Shown here: piece after piece, positions 16,115 through 24,104 of the stretch | How the letters are laid out: each line of letters begins with the position of its first letter | How positions within the stretch are numbered: position 1 is the stretch's first letter | DNA from: Xylophilus sp. | GTDB taxonomy: Bacteria; Pseudomonadota; Gammaproteobacteria; Burkholderiales; Burkholderiaceae_C | Direction: 5' to 3' | DNA length: 64,000 nucleotides | Assembly: GCA_009914555.1 (NCBI GenBank) | Contig: WNDY01000015.1 | Location: 1 to 64,000 of the forward strand | The notes under the pieces: generated by a model | The model's database searches: none | What the model was told of the DNA's origin: nothing | The model's input: only the letters and a program-made list of their open reading frames with translations | Translations under genes and position numbers: made by a program

Positions 16115-17191
16115 ATGGCCGTCCTCCGGTCCATCGCCGAGCCCCCGCGCCACCTGCTGGTAGGCGGCTTCACCACGCCGGAGCGCGACGGAAGAGCGCA
16201 GGGAGTGCAGCTGCTGCGGCTCGCAGGGGACGGCGGTGCGGCGGCACCCGTGGCAGCGCTAGCGCTGACCAATCCCTCGTACTTCGCGCGCCATCCGCGG
16301 TTGGCGCACCGCTTCTACGTCGGGCACAGCGATGCCGGCGAGGTCAGCGCTATCGACGTCGATACCGTTGCCGGCCGGATCGAGTTGCGCGGCACGCAGG
16401 CCACCGATGGCCGCAACGTGGCGCACCTGGCCTGCGCGCCGGACGGCTCGGCGGTGGTCGCCGCGTGCTTCGGCAGCGGGCAGGTGACCGCATTCCCGCT
16501 GTCGCCCGGGGGCGATCTGCTCGCGCCCTCCAGCACGCTGCAGCTGGAGGCCGCAGCCGGCCCGCGCCGCAGCCAGCCCCACTGCCAGCCGCACCAGATC
16601 AGCTTCTCGCCCGACGGGCGCCATCTGCTGGCGCCGGACCGTGGCACCGACGGCATCTGGGTGCTGGCGCTGAAGCGGCCGGAGGCGACGCTGTCGCTGG
16701 CAGGCCGGGCAGTGGCCTGGCCGGGCGCCGGTCCGCGCCACGTGGCTTGGCATGCCCGGCTGCCGCTGGCTTACGTGGCCAATGAGCTCGATTCCACCGT
16801 GGCCATCTACCGCTGGGACGCCGCTACCGCCACGCTGAGCCCGGCAGCCGCGTTCGACACGCTGGCCCCGCAGTGCTTCGTACGCAACATCAGCGCAGCC
16901 ATCCGCCTGTCACCCGACGGGCGGCGGCTCTACGTGTCGCAGCGCGGCGCGGATGCGATCAGCGTCATGGAGGTCGCCGACGACGGCCTGTCGCTGCGGT
17001 TGCTGCACTGGCAGGAGGGCGTCGGCCACATGCCTCGGCACATGGCGTTCGCCGAAGGAGGGCGGAGCCTGTGGGTGGCTTCACACGGCGCCGATCTCGT
17101 CCAGTCCTTCGGCATCGATGCCGCGAGCGGGGCGCTGCGCCCATCCCTTCCCATCTCCACGCCCTCGCCTGCCTGCGTGCTGCCGCTCTGA
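16115..17191 (+). CDS. Lactonase family beta-propeller (6-phosphogluconolactonase/YbhE-like)
   Basis: A 358-residue seven-bladed propeller of the YbhE (cycloisomerase 2) type. It has repeating blades with SPDGR/APDGS turns (HLACAPDGSAV, QISFSPDGRHLL, RLSPDGRRLYVSQRG), the family phrase GPRHVAWH near the middle and GHMPRHMAF near the end. There is no signal peptide, so it is cytoplasmic. Relatives hydrolyse 6-phosphogluconolactone or muconolactone-type lactones. It starts 4 bp after the alpha-hydroxyacid oxidase stop, so the two are probably co-translated. Exact lactone unknown. Confidence 0.85.
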   Translation: MAVLRSIAEPPRHLLVGGFTTPERDGRAQGVQLLRLAGDGGAAAPVAALALTNPSYFARHPRLAHRFYVGHSDAGEVSAIDVDTVAGRIELRGTQATDGRNVAHLACAPDGSAVVAACFGSGQVTAFPLSPGGDLLAPSSTLQLEAAAGPRRSQPHCQPHQISFSPDGRHLLAPDRGTDGIWVLALKRPEATLSLAGRAVAWPGAGPRHVAWHARLPLAYVANELDSTVAIYRWDAATATLSPAAAFDTLAPQCFVRNISAAIRLSPDGRRLYVSQRGADAISVMEVADDGLSLRLLHWQEGVGHMPRHMAFAEGGRSLWVASHGADLVQSFGIDAASGALRPSLPISTPSPACVLPL

Positions 17192-17218
17192 ACTCGTTTC
17201 CGCGGCCACTTTCCAAAA

Positions 17219-17403
17219 ACGACAGGAGATATCCCTTGCCCAGCCTGCCCCGCTGCCTGGTGCGCCTTCTTGCACTGTGCCCACCCGAAGCCGCCGCCCA
17301 GGCCGAGCTGCCTTCGCCCGACCGGCCGATCCGGCCGGTCACCCATGCACCCCTGTATCCGGCGCGTGCATCTGCGGGACTGTTCCTGAAGAAGTCCGCT
17401 TTC
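17219..17403 (+). pseudogene. Fossil leader of a second Bug gene
   Basis: From a TTG at 17236, preceded by AGGAGAT, the frame reads LPSLPRCLVRLLALCPP...PDRPIRPVTHAPLYPARAS. This parallels the start of the Bug at 18512 (LPRCLVRLFALCLAG...PSRPITYVAPYPAGSP), and the flanking AACGACAGGAGATATC is shared at 17219 and 18495. It is therefore a duplicated Bug 5' end that loses similarity after about 45 residues. The frame runs on without a stop into the Bug at 17404, so a hybrid product starting at TTG is formally possible, but it would carry two consecutive export signals. Confidence 0.6.
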
Positions 17404-18462
17404 ATGACTGTCCTGCGGCATGCGCTTTGCGAAAGCGTACCGCCTTCGCGGCATATCGTGCCGTGCGCTGAGCGCGAATCCATTGCTTCCACCCCGGGCC
17501 TCTCTCTTCGGGTTGCCGTACTGGGCGCCTGCCTGGGCTTGGCTGCCCACGCCGCGCAGGCGCAGGCTGTCACGAAGATCGTGGTCGCTTTTCCGCCCGG
17601 TGGTCCGCAGGACGTGGTGGCCCGACTGATCGCCGAGCCGCTCGCACGCCCGCTGGGGGGGCGTGTCATCGTGGACAACAAGCCGGGCGCCAACGGCGCC
17701 GTCGCGGCGGCTGCGGTGGCCCACGCGGCGCCGGACGGGCATACCCTGTGGTTGACCAGCGTCGGCGCGACCGTGGTGAATCCATTCCTCTATGAGCGGC
17801 TGGCCTACGACATCGACCGCGACTTCACACCGATCTCGCTGGTGGCCGGCAACAGCCAGTTGCTCGTGGTACGGGCCGGCGATCCCGTGCGCAACGCGGC
17901 AGACCTGGTGGCCGAGTCGAAACAGGCCGCGAGACCGCCGGCGATCGGAAGCTCCGGCATCGGCAGCGTGCCGCATCTTGTGATCGAGCAACTGGTTCTG
18001 CGCAGCGGCGCGCGGTTGCTGCATGCACCCTACCGCGGCACGGCCGCATCGCTGACCGACCTCATGGGCGGGCAGATCCGCGGCCTGGTGGCGGATACCT
18101 CGGGCTTGGCGCCGTACGTGGCCAGCGGCAGGGTGCGTGCCGTCGGCATCGCTGCCGCCCGGCGTGCGGCTGCCTTCCCCGACGTACCCACCTTCGCTGA
18201 ACAGGGTCTGCCGCCCATCGATGGCAACAACTGGTACGCCTTGTTCGCGGGCCGCAAGGTACCGCAGGCGACGCTGGCGCGCCTGAATGGCGCGGTGCGC
18301 CAGGTGCTGGCCGACCCGGCAGTGCAGGAGCGTCTGCGCAAGACCGGCTCCGAGCCGGCTTCGTCCACCCGCGCAGAACTGGCGGCATTGCTGCGGTCCG
18401 ATCGGGAGAAATGGGGCCGTCTGATACGCGAGGCCGGTATCAAGGCCGAACCTGGGAGCTGA
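17404..18462 (+). CDS. Bug (TctC) family periplasmic substrate receptor
   Basis: A 352-residue reading from ATG 17404. The N-terminal 40 residues are atypical; a normal signal peptide (TPGLSLRVAVLGACLGLAAHAAQAQA) lies at about 32-56, so the true start is uncertain and may be a non-ATG codon between 17404 and about 17500. The mature part is standard: KIVVAFPPGGPQDVVARL, GGRVIVDNKPGANGA, AAPDGHTLW, GSSGIGSVPHLV, APYRGTAASLTDLMGGQ, TFAEQGLPPIDG. It lies 212 bp after the lactonase gene and 49 bp before another Bug gene. A duplicated Bug leader immediately upstream marks local rearrangement. Confidence 0.82.
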   Translation: MTVLRHALCESVPPSRHIVPCAERESIASTPGLSLRVAVLGACLGLAAHAAQAQAVTKIVVAFPPGGPQDVVARLIAEPLARPLGGRVIVDNKPGANGAVAAAAVAHAAPDGHTLWLTSVGATVVNPFLYERLAYDIDRDFTPISLVAGNSQLLVVRAGDPVRNAADLVAESKQAARPPAIGSSGIGSVPHLVIEQLVLRSGARLLHAPYRGTAASLTDLMGGQIRGLVADTSGLAPYVASGRVRAVGIAAARRAAAFPDVPTFAEQGLPPIDGNNWYALFAGRKVPQATLARLNGAVRQVLADPAVQERLRKTGSEPASSTRAELAALLRSDREKWGRLIREAGIKAEPGS

Positions 18463-18511
18463 GCGGCCCAGCGAACTTGCCAGGAATTTTTCAAACGACA
18501 GGAGATATCAC

Positions 18512-19504
18512 ATGACATGCCTTCCCCGGTGCCTCGTCCGCCTCTTTGCGCTGTGTCTGGCCGGCATCGCCGCAGCCGCGCCGGCCCAGCCGCAGTCGTC
18601 GGACTGGCCTTCCAGGCCGATCACCTACGTCGCACCTTATCCGGCCGGCTCGCCGGTGGACCTGATCGCGCGGCGCATCGGTCAGGGACTGCAGCGCAGG
18701 CTGGGCCAGCCGGTGGTGGTCGACAACCGCGTCGGCGCCGGCGGCACCGTGGGCACTGCCTTCGTCGCCAAGGCGTCGGCCGACGGCTACACCATCGTGG
18801 CCGGCTCCATCAGCACCCATGCGATCAACGCGAGCCTGTACCCCAGGCTGGCCTACGACCCGGTGAAGGACTTCGCACCGGTCACCTACGTCGGCTCCAC
18901 CGCGCTGGTGCTGGTGGTGAACCCGGCCGTGTTGCCGGTGGCAAGCGTGCAGGAGTTCGTCGCCTATGCCAAGGCGCATCCCGGCCAGGTGCAGTACGGC
19001 TCGGCCGGCAACGGTTCGTCGCTGCACCTGGCCGGCGAATTGTTCAAGTCGCAGGCCAAGGCCGACCTCTCGCACATTCCCTACAAGGGCAGCACCGGCG
19101 CGATGAACGACCTGCTGGGCGGCCAGATCGGCGCAATGTTCGAGAATCTGCCCAACGCGCTGCCGCACATCCAGTCCGGCAGGCTGCGCGCGCTGGCCGT
19201 CACCAGCCCGCGCCGCGCGGCTGCGCTGCCGGCCGTGCCCACGGTGGCCGAGACCGTCGCGCCGGGCTACGAGATGCTGACCTGGCACGCCGTGCTGGCG
19301 CCGGCCGGCACGCCGCAGGCGGTGGTGACCAAGCTCGATGCCGCGATCCGCGCGGTGCTGTCCCAGCCCGAAGAGCAGGCCTTCTTCGCCGCGCGCTCGA
19401 TCGACATCACGCCGGGCGGGCCCGAACAGTTGCGCGCCCTGATCGCCCGGGAGATTCCCAAATGGCGCGCCATCGTACGTGAATCCGGTGCCACGGTCGA
19501 CTGA
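18512..19504 (+). CDS. Bug (TctC) family periplasmic substrate receptor
   Basis: A 330-residue receptor with signal peptide LPRCLVRLFALCLAGIAAAAPAQ (to about residue 25), then PITYVAPYPAGSPVDL in place of the usual VPFxPGG, VVVDNRVGAGG, ASADGYTIV, RLAYDPVKDFAPV, YGSAGNGSSLHL and IPYKGSTGAMNDLLGGQ. AGGAGATATC precedes the ATG at 18512. It is the last gene of the oxidase/lactonase group and converges on a thioesterase gene, with a hairpin between. Confidence 0.93.
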   Translation: MTCLPRCLVRLFALCLAGIAAAAPAQPQSSDWPSRPITYVAPYPAGSPVDLIARRIGQGLQRRLGQPVVVDNRVGAGGTVGTAFVAKASADGYTIVAGSISTHAINASLYPRLAYDPVKDFAPVTYVGSTALVLVVNPAVLPVASVQEFVAYAKAHPGQVQYGSAGNGSSLHLAGELFKSQAKADLSHIPYKGSTGAMNDLLGGQIGAMFENLPNALPHIQSGRLRALAVTSPRRAAALPAVPTVAETVAPGYEMLTWHAVLAPAGTPQAVVTKLDAAIRAVLSQPEEQAFFAARSIDITPGGPEQLRALIAREIPKWRAIVRESGATVD

Positions 19505-19546
19505 CAGGCTGCGAGCGGGGCCAGCCATGGAGCCGTCCTGAACCGC

Positions 19547-19574
19547 GAGGCCGCCAAGCCGGCCTGACGGCCTC
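19547..19574. terminator. Hairpin between convergent genes
   Basis: GAGGCCG (19547-19553) and CGGCCTC (19568-19574) are perfect 7-bp arms with a 14-base loop. It lies between the Bug stop (19504) and the thioesterase stop (19575), so it could serve both strands. No long T-run is seen. Confidence 0.4.
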
Positions 19575-20018
19575 TCAGCTCGCCACCACCGAAAACACCC
19601 CTTCGGCCTTGACGACCGGCTGGCCGCCGACCTGGCCGAGGCAACTGGCGAACACCAGCCGACGTCCGGTGCGCTCGATACGCACGGCGACCTCCAGCCA
19701 GTCGTGTTCCTTCACACGGCCCAGGTAACTCACGCTCAGGTTCACCGTTACGACGGGGGCGGTCGCCGCCTTGCCGGCGTTGAAGCCCAGGATGCTGTCG
19801 GCCACCGTGGCCAGCAGGCCGCCATGCGCGACCTGGTGGGTGTTCAGATGCCTTTCGTGGATGAACAGCCCCGCCGTGATGGAGCCATCGGTCTCCTGCC
19901 GCGTATACACCAGCCCCAAGGTGCGCATGAAGCCGCCCGTAGGAACATATTCGACGAAACCCGGAGGCGGTATGTGCGGGGGCGCGGACGGCACGGGTGG
20001 CGGGAATGCAGCTTCCAT
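19575..20018 (-). CDS. PaaI-like hotdog-fold acyl-CoA thioesterase
   Basis: A 147-residue single hotdog domain. The family motif H-G-G (AHGGLLATVADSILG, H65-G66-G67) lies at the start of the central helix, followed by the strands VVTVNLSVSYLGRVKEHDWLEVAV and LVFASCLGQV. Members of this group hydrolyse aromatic or medium-chain acyl-CoA thioesters and often relieve CoA sequestration in aromatic catabolism. It is transcribed toward the Bug gene and appears monocistronic. Its upstream side is a patch of gene relics rather than an ordinary neighbour. Confidence 0.86.
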   Translation of the reverse strand: MEAAFPPPVPSAPPHIPPPGFVEYVPTGGFMRTLGLVYTRQETDGSITAGLFIHERHLNTHQVAHGGLLATVADSILGFNAGKAATAPVVTVNLSVSYLGRVKEHDWLEVAVRIERTGRRLVFASCLGQVGGQPVVKAEGVFSVVAS

Positions 20019-20056
20019 CTGAACAGCATAGTTTCAGGCCTGGGCTGGCCTGGGGG

Positions 20057-20190
20057 TGAGGTGTATTGTCCGGACGCCTGCCGCTCCGCGAAGAACTTCT
20101 GGCGCAGCGCGCGTGAGGCGGTGCCGGCCAGCAGGGCCTTCAAGCGCCGCCGCTCTTCGGTCAGCCCCTGCTCCAGGTCGCAGGCTGCAG
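20057..20190 (-). pseudogene. Relic of a FadB-like enoyl-CoA hydratase/3-hydroxyacyl-CoA dehydrogenase
   Basis: The minus strand reads LEQGLTEERRRLKALLAGTASRALRQKFFAERQASGQ without a plausible start of its own. This fits the helix at the end of the enoyl-CoA hydratase domain of fused FadB/FadJ-type proteins, where ...ALRxxFFAERxA leads into the dehydrogenase domain. Only about 40 residues remain, with no gene on either side. It was presumably cut off when the neighbouring Bug remnant was brought in. Confidence 0.4.
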
Positions 20191-20195
20191 GCGAG

Positions 20196-20761
20196 TTCCA
20201 CACAGTTTACGGCCTCGTGAACGACACCAGGGCCCGCCCCGGCAAGCTCAACTACGCCAGCGGCAGCGCCACCTACAACATCGCGACCGAGTCGCTGCTG
20301 TCCATCGCGGGCGGCAAGGCGGCCCTGATCTCGTACAAGGGAAGGGATCGGCGCCCGCCATCGCCGACGTGGCAGGCGGGCAGGTGGACTTCACCATCGT
20401 CGAACTGAGCACCGCGCTGCCGCTGGTGCAGGCCGGCAAGATCCGACTGCTGGCGGTCACGTCGGAAAAACGCATGCCCTCGCTGCCTGATACGCCCACG
20501 CTGCAGGAACTGGGCTACAAGGACTTCTTCCAGGGTGCCTGGTGGGGCGTGTTCGCGCCCAGGTCCACGCCGAAGAACGTGCGGGACACGCTGGAGAAGA
20601 CGCTGCTGTCGGTCTACGGCGACGCGGAGAGTAAGGAGTACCTGGACAAGAACAACTTCAGTGCCTTTCTGGGCGCTGCGGACGTGCTGAAAAAGTTCCA
20701 GGAGGCCGAGATCAAGCGCGAATCGCGCCTAGTCACGCAGTTCAAGATCGAGAAGATGTAG
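20196..20761 (+). pseudogene. Bug receptor remnant: 5'-truncated and frameshifted
   Basis: Similarity to Bug proteins begins inside the gene at VYGLVNDTRARPGKLNYASGSATYN and continues to LISYKG. There AGGGA occurs twice in tandem (20338-20342 and 20343-20347). Removing one copy restores the frame to ...YKGSAPAIADVAGGQVDF, so a 5-bp duplication caused the shift. The rest (20369-20761) is a normal C-terminal half, STALPLVQAGKIRLLAVTSEKRMPSLPDTPTLQELG onward. The signal peptide, first ligand loop and N-terminal domain (about 130 residues) are missing. Not functional as a receptor. Confidence 0.8.
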
Positions 20762-20825
20762 CGCATGAAATCAACTGGCGGTGGAGAGGGTTGCGGGGCG
20801 ATTCGCCGCCGCTGCCCGGCGTGGT

Positions 20826-22016
20826 TCAGAGGTGGGCCGCGCGGATCTCCGCCAGCAACGCCAGCACGCTCGGCGGCAACTGAGCACCACAGCGGGTGGT
20901 CACGCCGATGCGCCGGTGCAGCCCAGCCAGGTCGACTGGCAGCACGCGCACCTGGCCAGCCTCCATCTCGTAGTGCAACTGGTGGGTGGACAGGACGGTG
21001 ACCATGCCGCCGTCGAGCAGCATGCCGCGCACCATGGCCAGGTCTCCGGTTTCCACGGCTGGCACCGGCGGCGGCTCGCCGTGGCGGACGAAGTAGTCGT
21101 CCACGGCAGTGCGCAGCGGCGAGCCCGGCCGCGAAAGCACCCATGCCTGATCGCGGAGTTCGGCGATGGAAAGGCGCCCGCGCTGCTGCAGCGGATGGTC
21201 AGCAGAGGCCAGCACCCCTAGGGTCTCTGTGAACAGGGGCTCGATCTCCACCGGACTGCCTTCCACCGGGCGTAGCGCGCCGATGATGAAATCGATCTTG
21301 CCGCGCAACAGGTCGGCGTGCAGTTGCTCATAGGGGCTCTCGACGGAACGCACGCGCAACCCGGAATGCCGCGCACGCAGCGCTGCGATGGCCTGCGGCA
21401 GCACGCGCGTGCGCGCTAGCGGCAGGGCGCCGACGACGACCACGCCCTGCACTTTGCCCTGCAGGGCGGCCAGGTCGTCTTGTAGATAACGCAGTTCAGC
21501 CAAGGCGCGGTCGAAGCGCTGCACCCAGCATGCCCCCCGGTCCGTCGGCAGCAGGCCCCGGGCGGTGCGCAGGAAGAGCGTTTGGTGCAGGGCGTCCTCC
21601 AGACGGGCTACCGCAGCGCTGACTGCCGGCTGGCTCACGCCCAACTGTCGCGCAACGGTGGGCATGTGACTCAGGTCGGCCAGCAGCGATGCGGTCCGCA
21701 GCCGGCGCTCCTCGAACAGCACCTCGATGGCGGTGGCCGCGAGGCTGCCGTGGCGTGTGGGCGTGCCGGCCTCCTGCAGGACGGCAGAGAGTTCGGCGGC
21801 GATGCGCGTATAGCGGGCCTGCAGCAGGCGGCCTGCGGGCGTGAGCAGCATGCTGCGCCCCTTCCGTTCGAACAGCGGCAGCCCCACGGCCTGTTCCAGC
21901 AGCGCCACGGTGCGGCTGATGGCCGAGGCGGCGCGCAGCAACGATTCCGAGGAGGCACGCACGCCGCCTTCCGCCGCCACGGCATTGAAGATACGAAGGT
22001 GGCGCAGCTGCAGCAC
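20826..22016 (-). CDS. LysR-type regulator with two N-terminal helix-turn-helix domains
   Basis: A 396-residue protein, about 100 longer than an ordinary LysR. Residues 3-62 are one LysR winged HTH (LRHLRIFNAVAAEGGVRASSE...ISRTVALLEQAVGLPLFERKG) with its linker. Residues 111-170 are a second HTH (LADLSHMPTVARQLGVSQPAVSAAVARLEDALHQTLFLRT). A normal effector domain follows from about 195 (VQGVVVVGALPLARTRVLPQAI) to the end. The start is a GTG at 22016, the last plausible codon before the first HTH; the frame is open upstream but then overlaps the divergent Bug gene. No clear binding site precedes it. It is divergent, across 160 bp, from Bug/LigI/dehydrogenase genes it likely controls. Confidence 0.82.
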   Translation of the reverse strand: MLQLRHLRIFNAVAAEGGVRASSESLLRAASAISRTVALLEQAVGLPLFERKGRSMLLTPAGRLLQARYTRIAAELSAVLQEAGTPTRHGSLAATAIEVLFEERRLRTASLLADLSHMPTVARQLGVSQPAVSAAVARLEDALHQTLFLRTARGLLPTDRGACWVQRFDRALAELRYLQDDLAALQGKVQGVVVVGALPLARTRVLPQAIAALRARHSGLRVRSVESPYEQLHADLLRGKIDFIIGALRPVEGSPVEIEPLFTETLGVLASADHPLQQRGRLSIAELRDQAWVLSRPGSPLRTAVDDYFVRHGEPPPVPAVETGDLAMVRGMLLDGGMVTVLSTHQLHYEMEAGQVRVLPVDLAGLHRRIGVTTRCGAQLPPSVLALLAEIRAAHL

Positions 22017-22176
22017 GGTGTTTTTCGGGCAAACATGTACCGACGAATGGTGCCGATAAAGAGATTGGAACGTAGCAGAGGGCACAAGGCAACTATCGCA
22101 TCGCAGCTTTTTCGAGAATCCCAGCACCAGGGCGCAACGTCGAATGCCGTCGAGCCAAGTCACCCAAGGAGACGCA

Positions 22177-23178
22177 ATGAACGCTTTCTCATCCCGCCGC
22201 GGAGTCCTGTGCCTGGCGGCCGCAGCCGCGTCCGCATCCACCACGGCCCTGCTGCCGCACGCCGTTTTCGCCGCCGGATTCCCGGACCGCCCCCTAAAGT
22301 TCATCGTGCCTTTCAATCCCGGCGGCAACGTGGACTCGGTAGGCCGGCTGCTGGCTGCCGCGCTGGGCCCCTTGCTTCGTCAACCGGTGGTGGTGGACAA
22401 CCGCTCCGGCGCGGGCGGCAGCCTGGTGGCCAACCTGGTCGTGCAAAGCCCGCCTGATGGCTACACCCTGATGGTGGGCTCCAACGGCCCACTGACCATC
22501 AACCCCTTCGTGCTGGCCAAGCTGCAGTACAAGCCGCTGGAGGATCTCGCACCTGTCGCCCTGGTAGGCACCGTGCCGCACGTCCTGATCGCCAATAACA
22601 GCCTGGCGGCGAAGAGCCTGCAGGAACTCATTGCCCTGTCGAAGAAGGAGTCGCTGGGTTGCGCCAGTTCCGGCGTGGGCAGCGCCACCCATCTGACACT
22701 GGCGCGCTTCAGCGCACAGACGGGGGCGCGCATGAAGCATGTTCCCTACCGCGGCGGTAACTCGCTGGTGCCGGACCTGCTGGGCGGTGCCGTGCAGTTG
22801 GCCTCCATGGAACTCTCCACCGCGCTGCCACTGCATGTCGGCGGCAAGGCCCGCATCCTCGGCGTGGCCGCGTCACGCCGCAGCCCGCTGGCGCCCGATG
22901 TGCCGACCTTCATCGAGGGTGGCGTGGCCGGCTTCACCGCGCAGAGCTATGTGGGCCTGCTGGCGCCCGTGCGTACTCCCCCGTCCATCCTGGCGCAATT
23001 GGAAAGCGCCAGCATGGCGGCCATCGGCTCGCCCGAGATGGCTGCGCGTTTGAAATCCATCGGAATGCAGGTCGCCGAGCCCGCCGACCGCACGGCTGCG
23101 GGCTTCGCCAAACTGCTCAAGACCGACTATGCCGCCACGCGCGAGGCGGTGCGCATCGCCAACATCCAGCCCGAATGA
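22177..23178 (+). CDS. Bug (TctC) family periplasmic substrate receptor
   Basis: A 333-residue receptor. The export signal contains SRRGVLCLAAAAA (twin-arginine-like) and ends near VFAAG (about 33). The clamp regions are LKFIVPFNPGGNVD, VVVDNRSGAGGS, SPPDGYTLM, ASSGVGSATHL and VPYRGGNSLVPDLLGG. AAGGAGA lies 5 bp before the ATG at 22177. It is first in the unit Bug / LigI-type hydrolase / DUF1932 dehydrogenase, divergent from the double-HTH LysR, and its stop overlaps the LigI-type start by 4 bp. Confidence 0.93.
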   Translation: MNAFSSRRGVLCLAAAAASASTTALLPHAVFAAGFPDRPLKFIVPFNPGGNVDSVGRLLAAALGPLLRQPVVVDNRSGAGGSLVANLVVQSPPDGYTLMVGSNGPLTINPFVLAKLQYKPLEDLAPVALVGTVPHVLIANNSLAAKSLQELIALSKKESLGCASSGVGSATHLTLARFSAQTGARMKHVPYRGGNSLVPDLLGGAVQLASMELSTALPLHVGGKARILGVAASRRSPLAPDVPTFIEGGVAGFTAQSYVGLLAPVRTPPSILAQLESASMAAIGSPEMAARLKSIGMQVAEPADRTAAGFAKLLKTDYAATREAVRIANIQPE

Positions 23179-24089
23179 GCACGTCCGCCCCTGCTGCCGC
23201 TCCCAAGGTCTGCCCACCGCTGGAGAACCCGCGCAAGCCGCGCCTGCGCCTGCCTGCCGGCGCCTGTGACAGCCATGTGCATGTCTACGGCCCGGCCGCC
23301 CGGTTCCCCTATGCCCCTGGGCGGCCCTACACACCCGATGATGCGCCGGTGGAGCGTTTGCTGGCGCTGTACGAGTTGCTGGGCATCTCGCGTGCCGTCT
23401 ACGTGCAGCCGACGGTGCACGGCTTCGACAACGCTGCCATCCTGGATGCCATCGCACGGGATCCGTCATGCGGTCGCGGTGTCGCCCTGGTGCGCACAGA
23501 CGTGTCCGACATGGAATTGCGATCTCTGCACCGGCAGGGTGTGCGCGGCGTGCGCTTTCATTTCGTCAAGCATCTCAATGACACGCCCGACACCGATGCG
23601 GTGCTGCGCCTGGCCGAGCGTCTGGCGCCACTGGGCTGGCATGTGCAGCTGCACCTGGGTGCGCAGGACCTGCTGGAGTATCAGGGCTTCCTGCGCCGCC
23701 TGCAGTCGCCTTTCGCCATCGACCACATGGGGCGCACGCCGGTGACCGGCGGGTTGCGGCAGGAGGCATGCCTGGTACTGCTGGAGATCCTTGCCGAAGA
23801 ACAGGCCTGGATCAAGCTCAGCGGCCCGGAGCGCATCTCCGCCGTCCAGTCGCGCGGTATGGAATTCCCATACGACGACGTTGTGCCCTTCGCCCGTCAG
23901 CTGATAGCCGCTGCCCCAGACCGCTGTGTCTGGGGCACCGACTGGCCGCATCCCAATGTCCGCGAGGTGCCCGACGACGGCGATCTCGTCGATCTGCTGG
24001 GCCACTACGGCGACGAGGCGGTGCTGCACCGCTTGCTGGTGGACAACCCGACCCGCCTCTACGGCTTTGCGGCCATCCCTTCGAATTAG
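23175..24089 (+). CDS. LigI-type amidohydrolase (2-pyrone-4,6-dicarboxylate lactonase-like)
   Basis: A 304-residue COG3618 TIM-barrel hydrolase. It has PAGACDSHVHVYGP near residue 30, VQPTVHGFDNAAILDA, GVRGVRFHF, FAIDHMGR (pyrone-binding side) and CVWGTDWPHPN with the catalytic Asp at residue 256, then DNPTRLYGF. LigI opens the lactone 2-pyrone-4,6-dicarboxylate to oxalomesaconate without a metal. Unlike the paralogue at 8119, this copy keeps the Asp and should be active. It starts 4 bp inside the Bug gene and is 15 bp before a beta-hydroxyacid-type dehydrogenase. Confidence 0.89.
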   Translation: MSTSAPAAAPKVCPPLENPRKPRLRLPAGACDSHVHVYGPAARFPYAPGRPYTPDDAPVERLLALYELLGISRAVYVQPTVHGFDNAAILDAIARDPSCGRGVALVRTDVSDMELRSLHRQGVRGVRFHFVKHLNDTPDTDAVLRLAERLAPLGWHVQLHLGAQDLLEYQGFLRRLQSPFAIDHMGRTPVTGGLRQEACLVLLEILAEEQAWIKLSGPERISAVQSRGMEFPYDDVVPFARQLIAAAPDRCVWGTDWPHPNVREVPDDGDLVDLLGHYGDEAVLHRLLVDNPTRLYGFAAIPSN

Positions 24090-24104
24090 CAAAAAGGATC
24101 ACTC

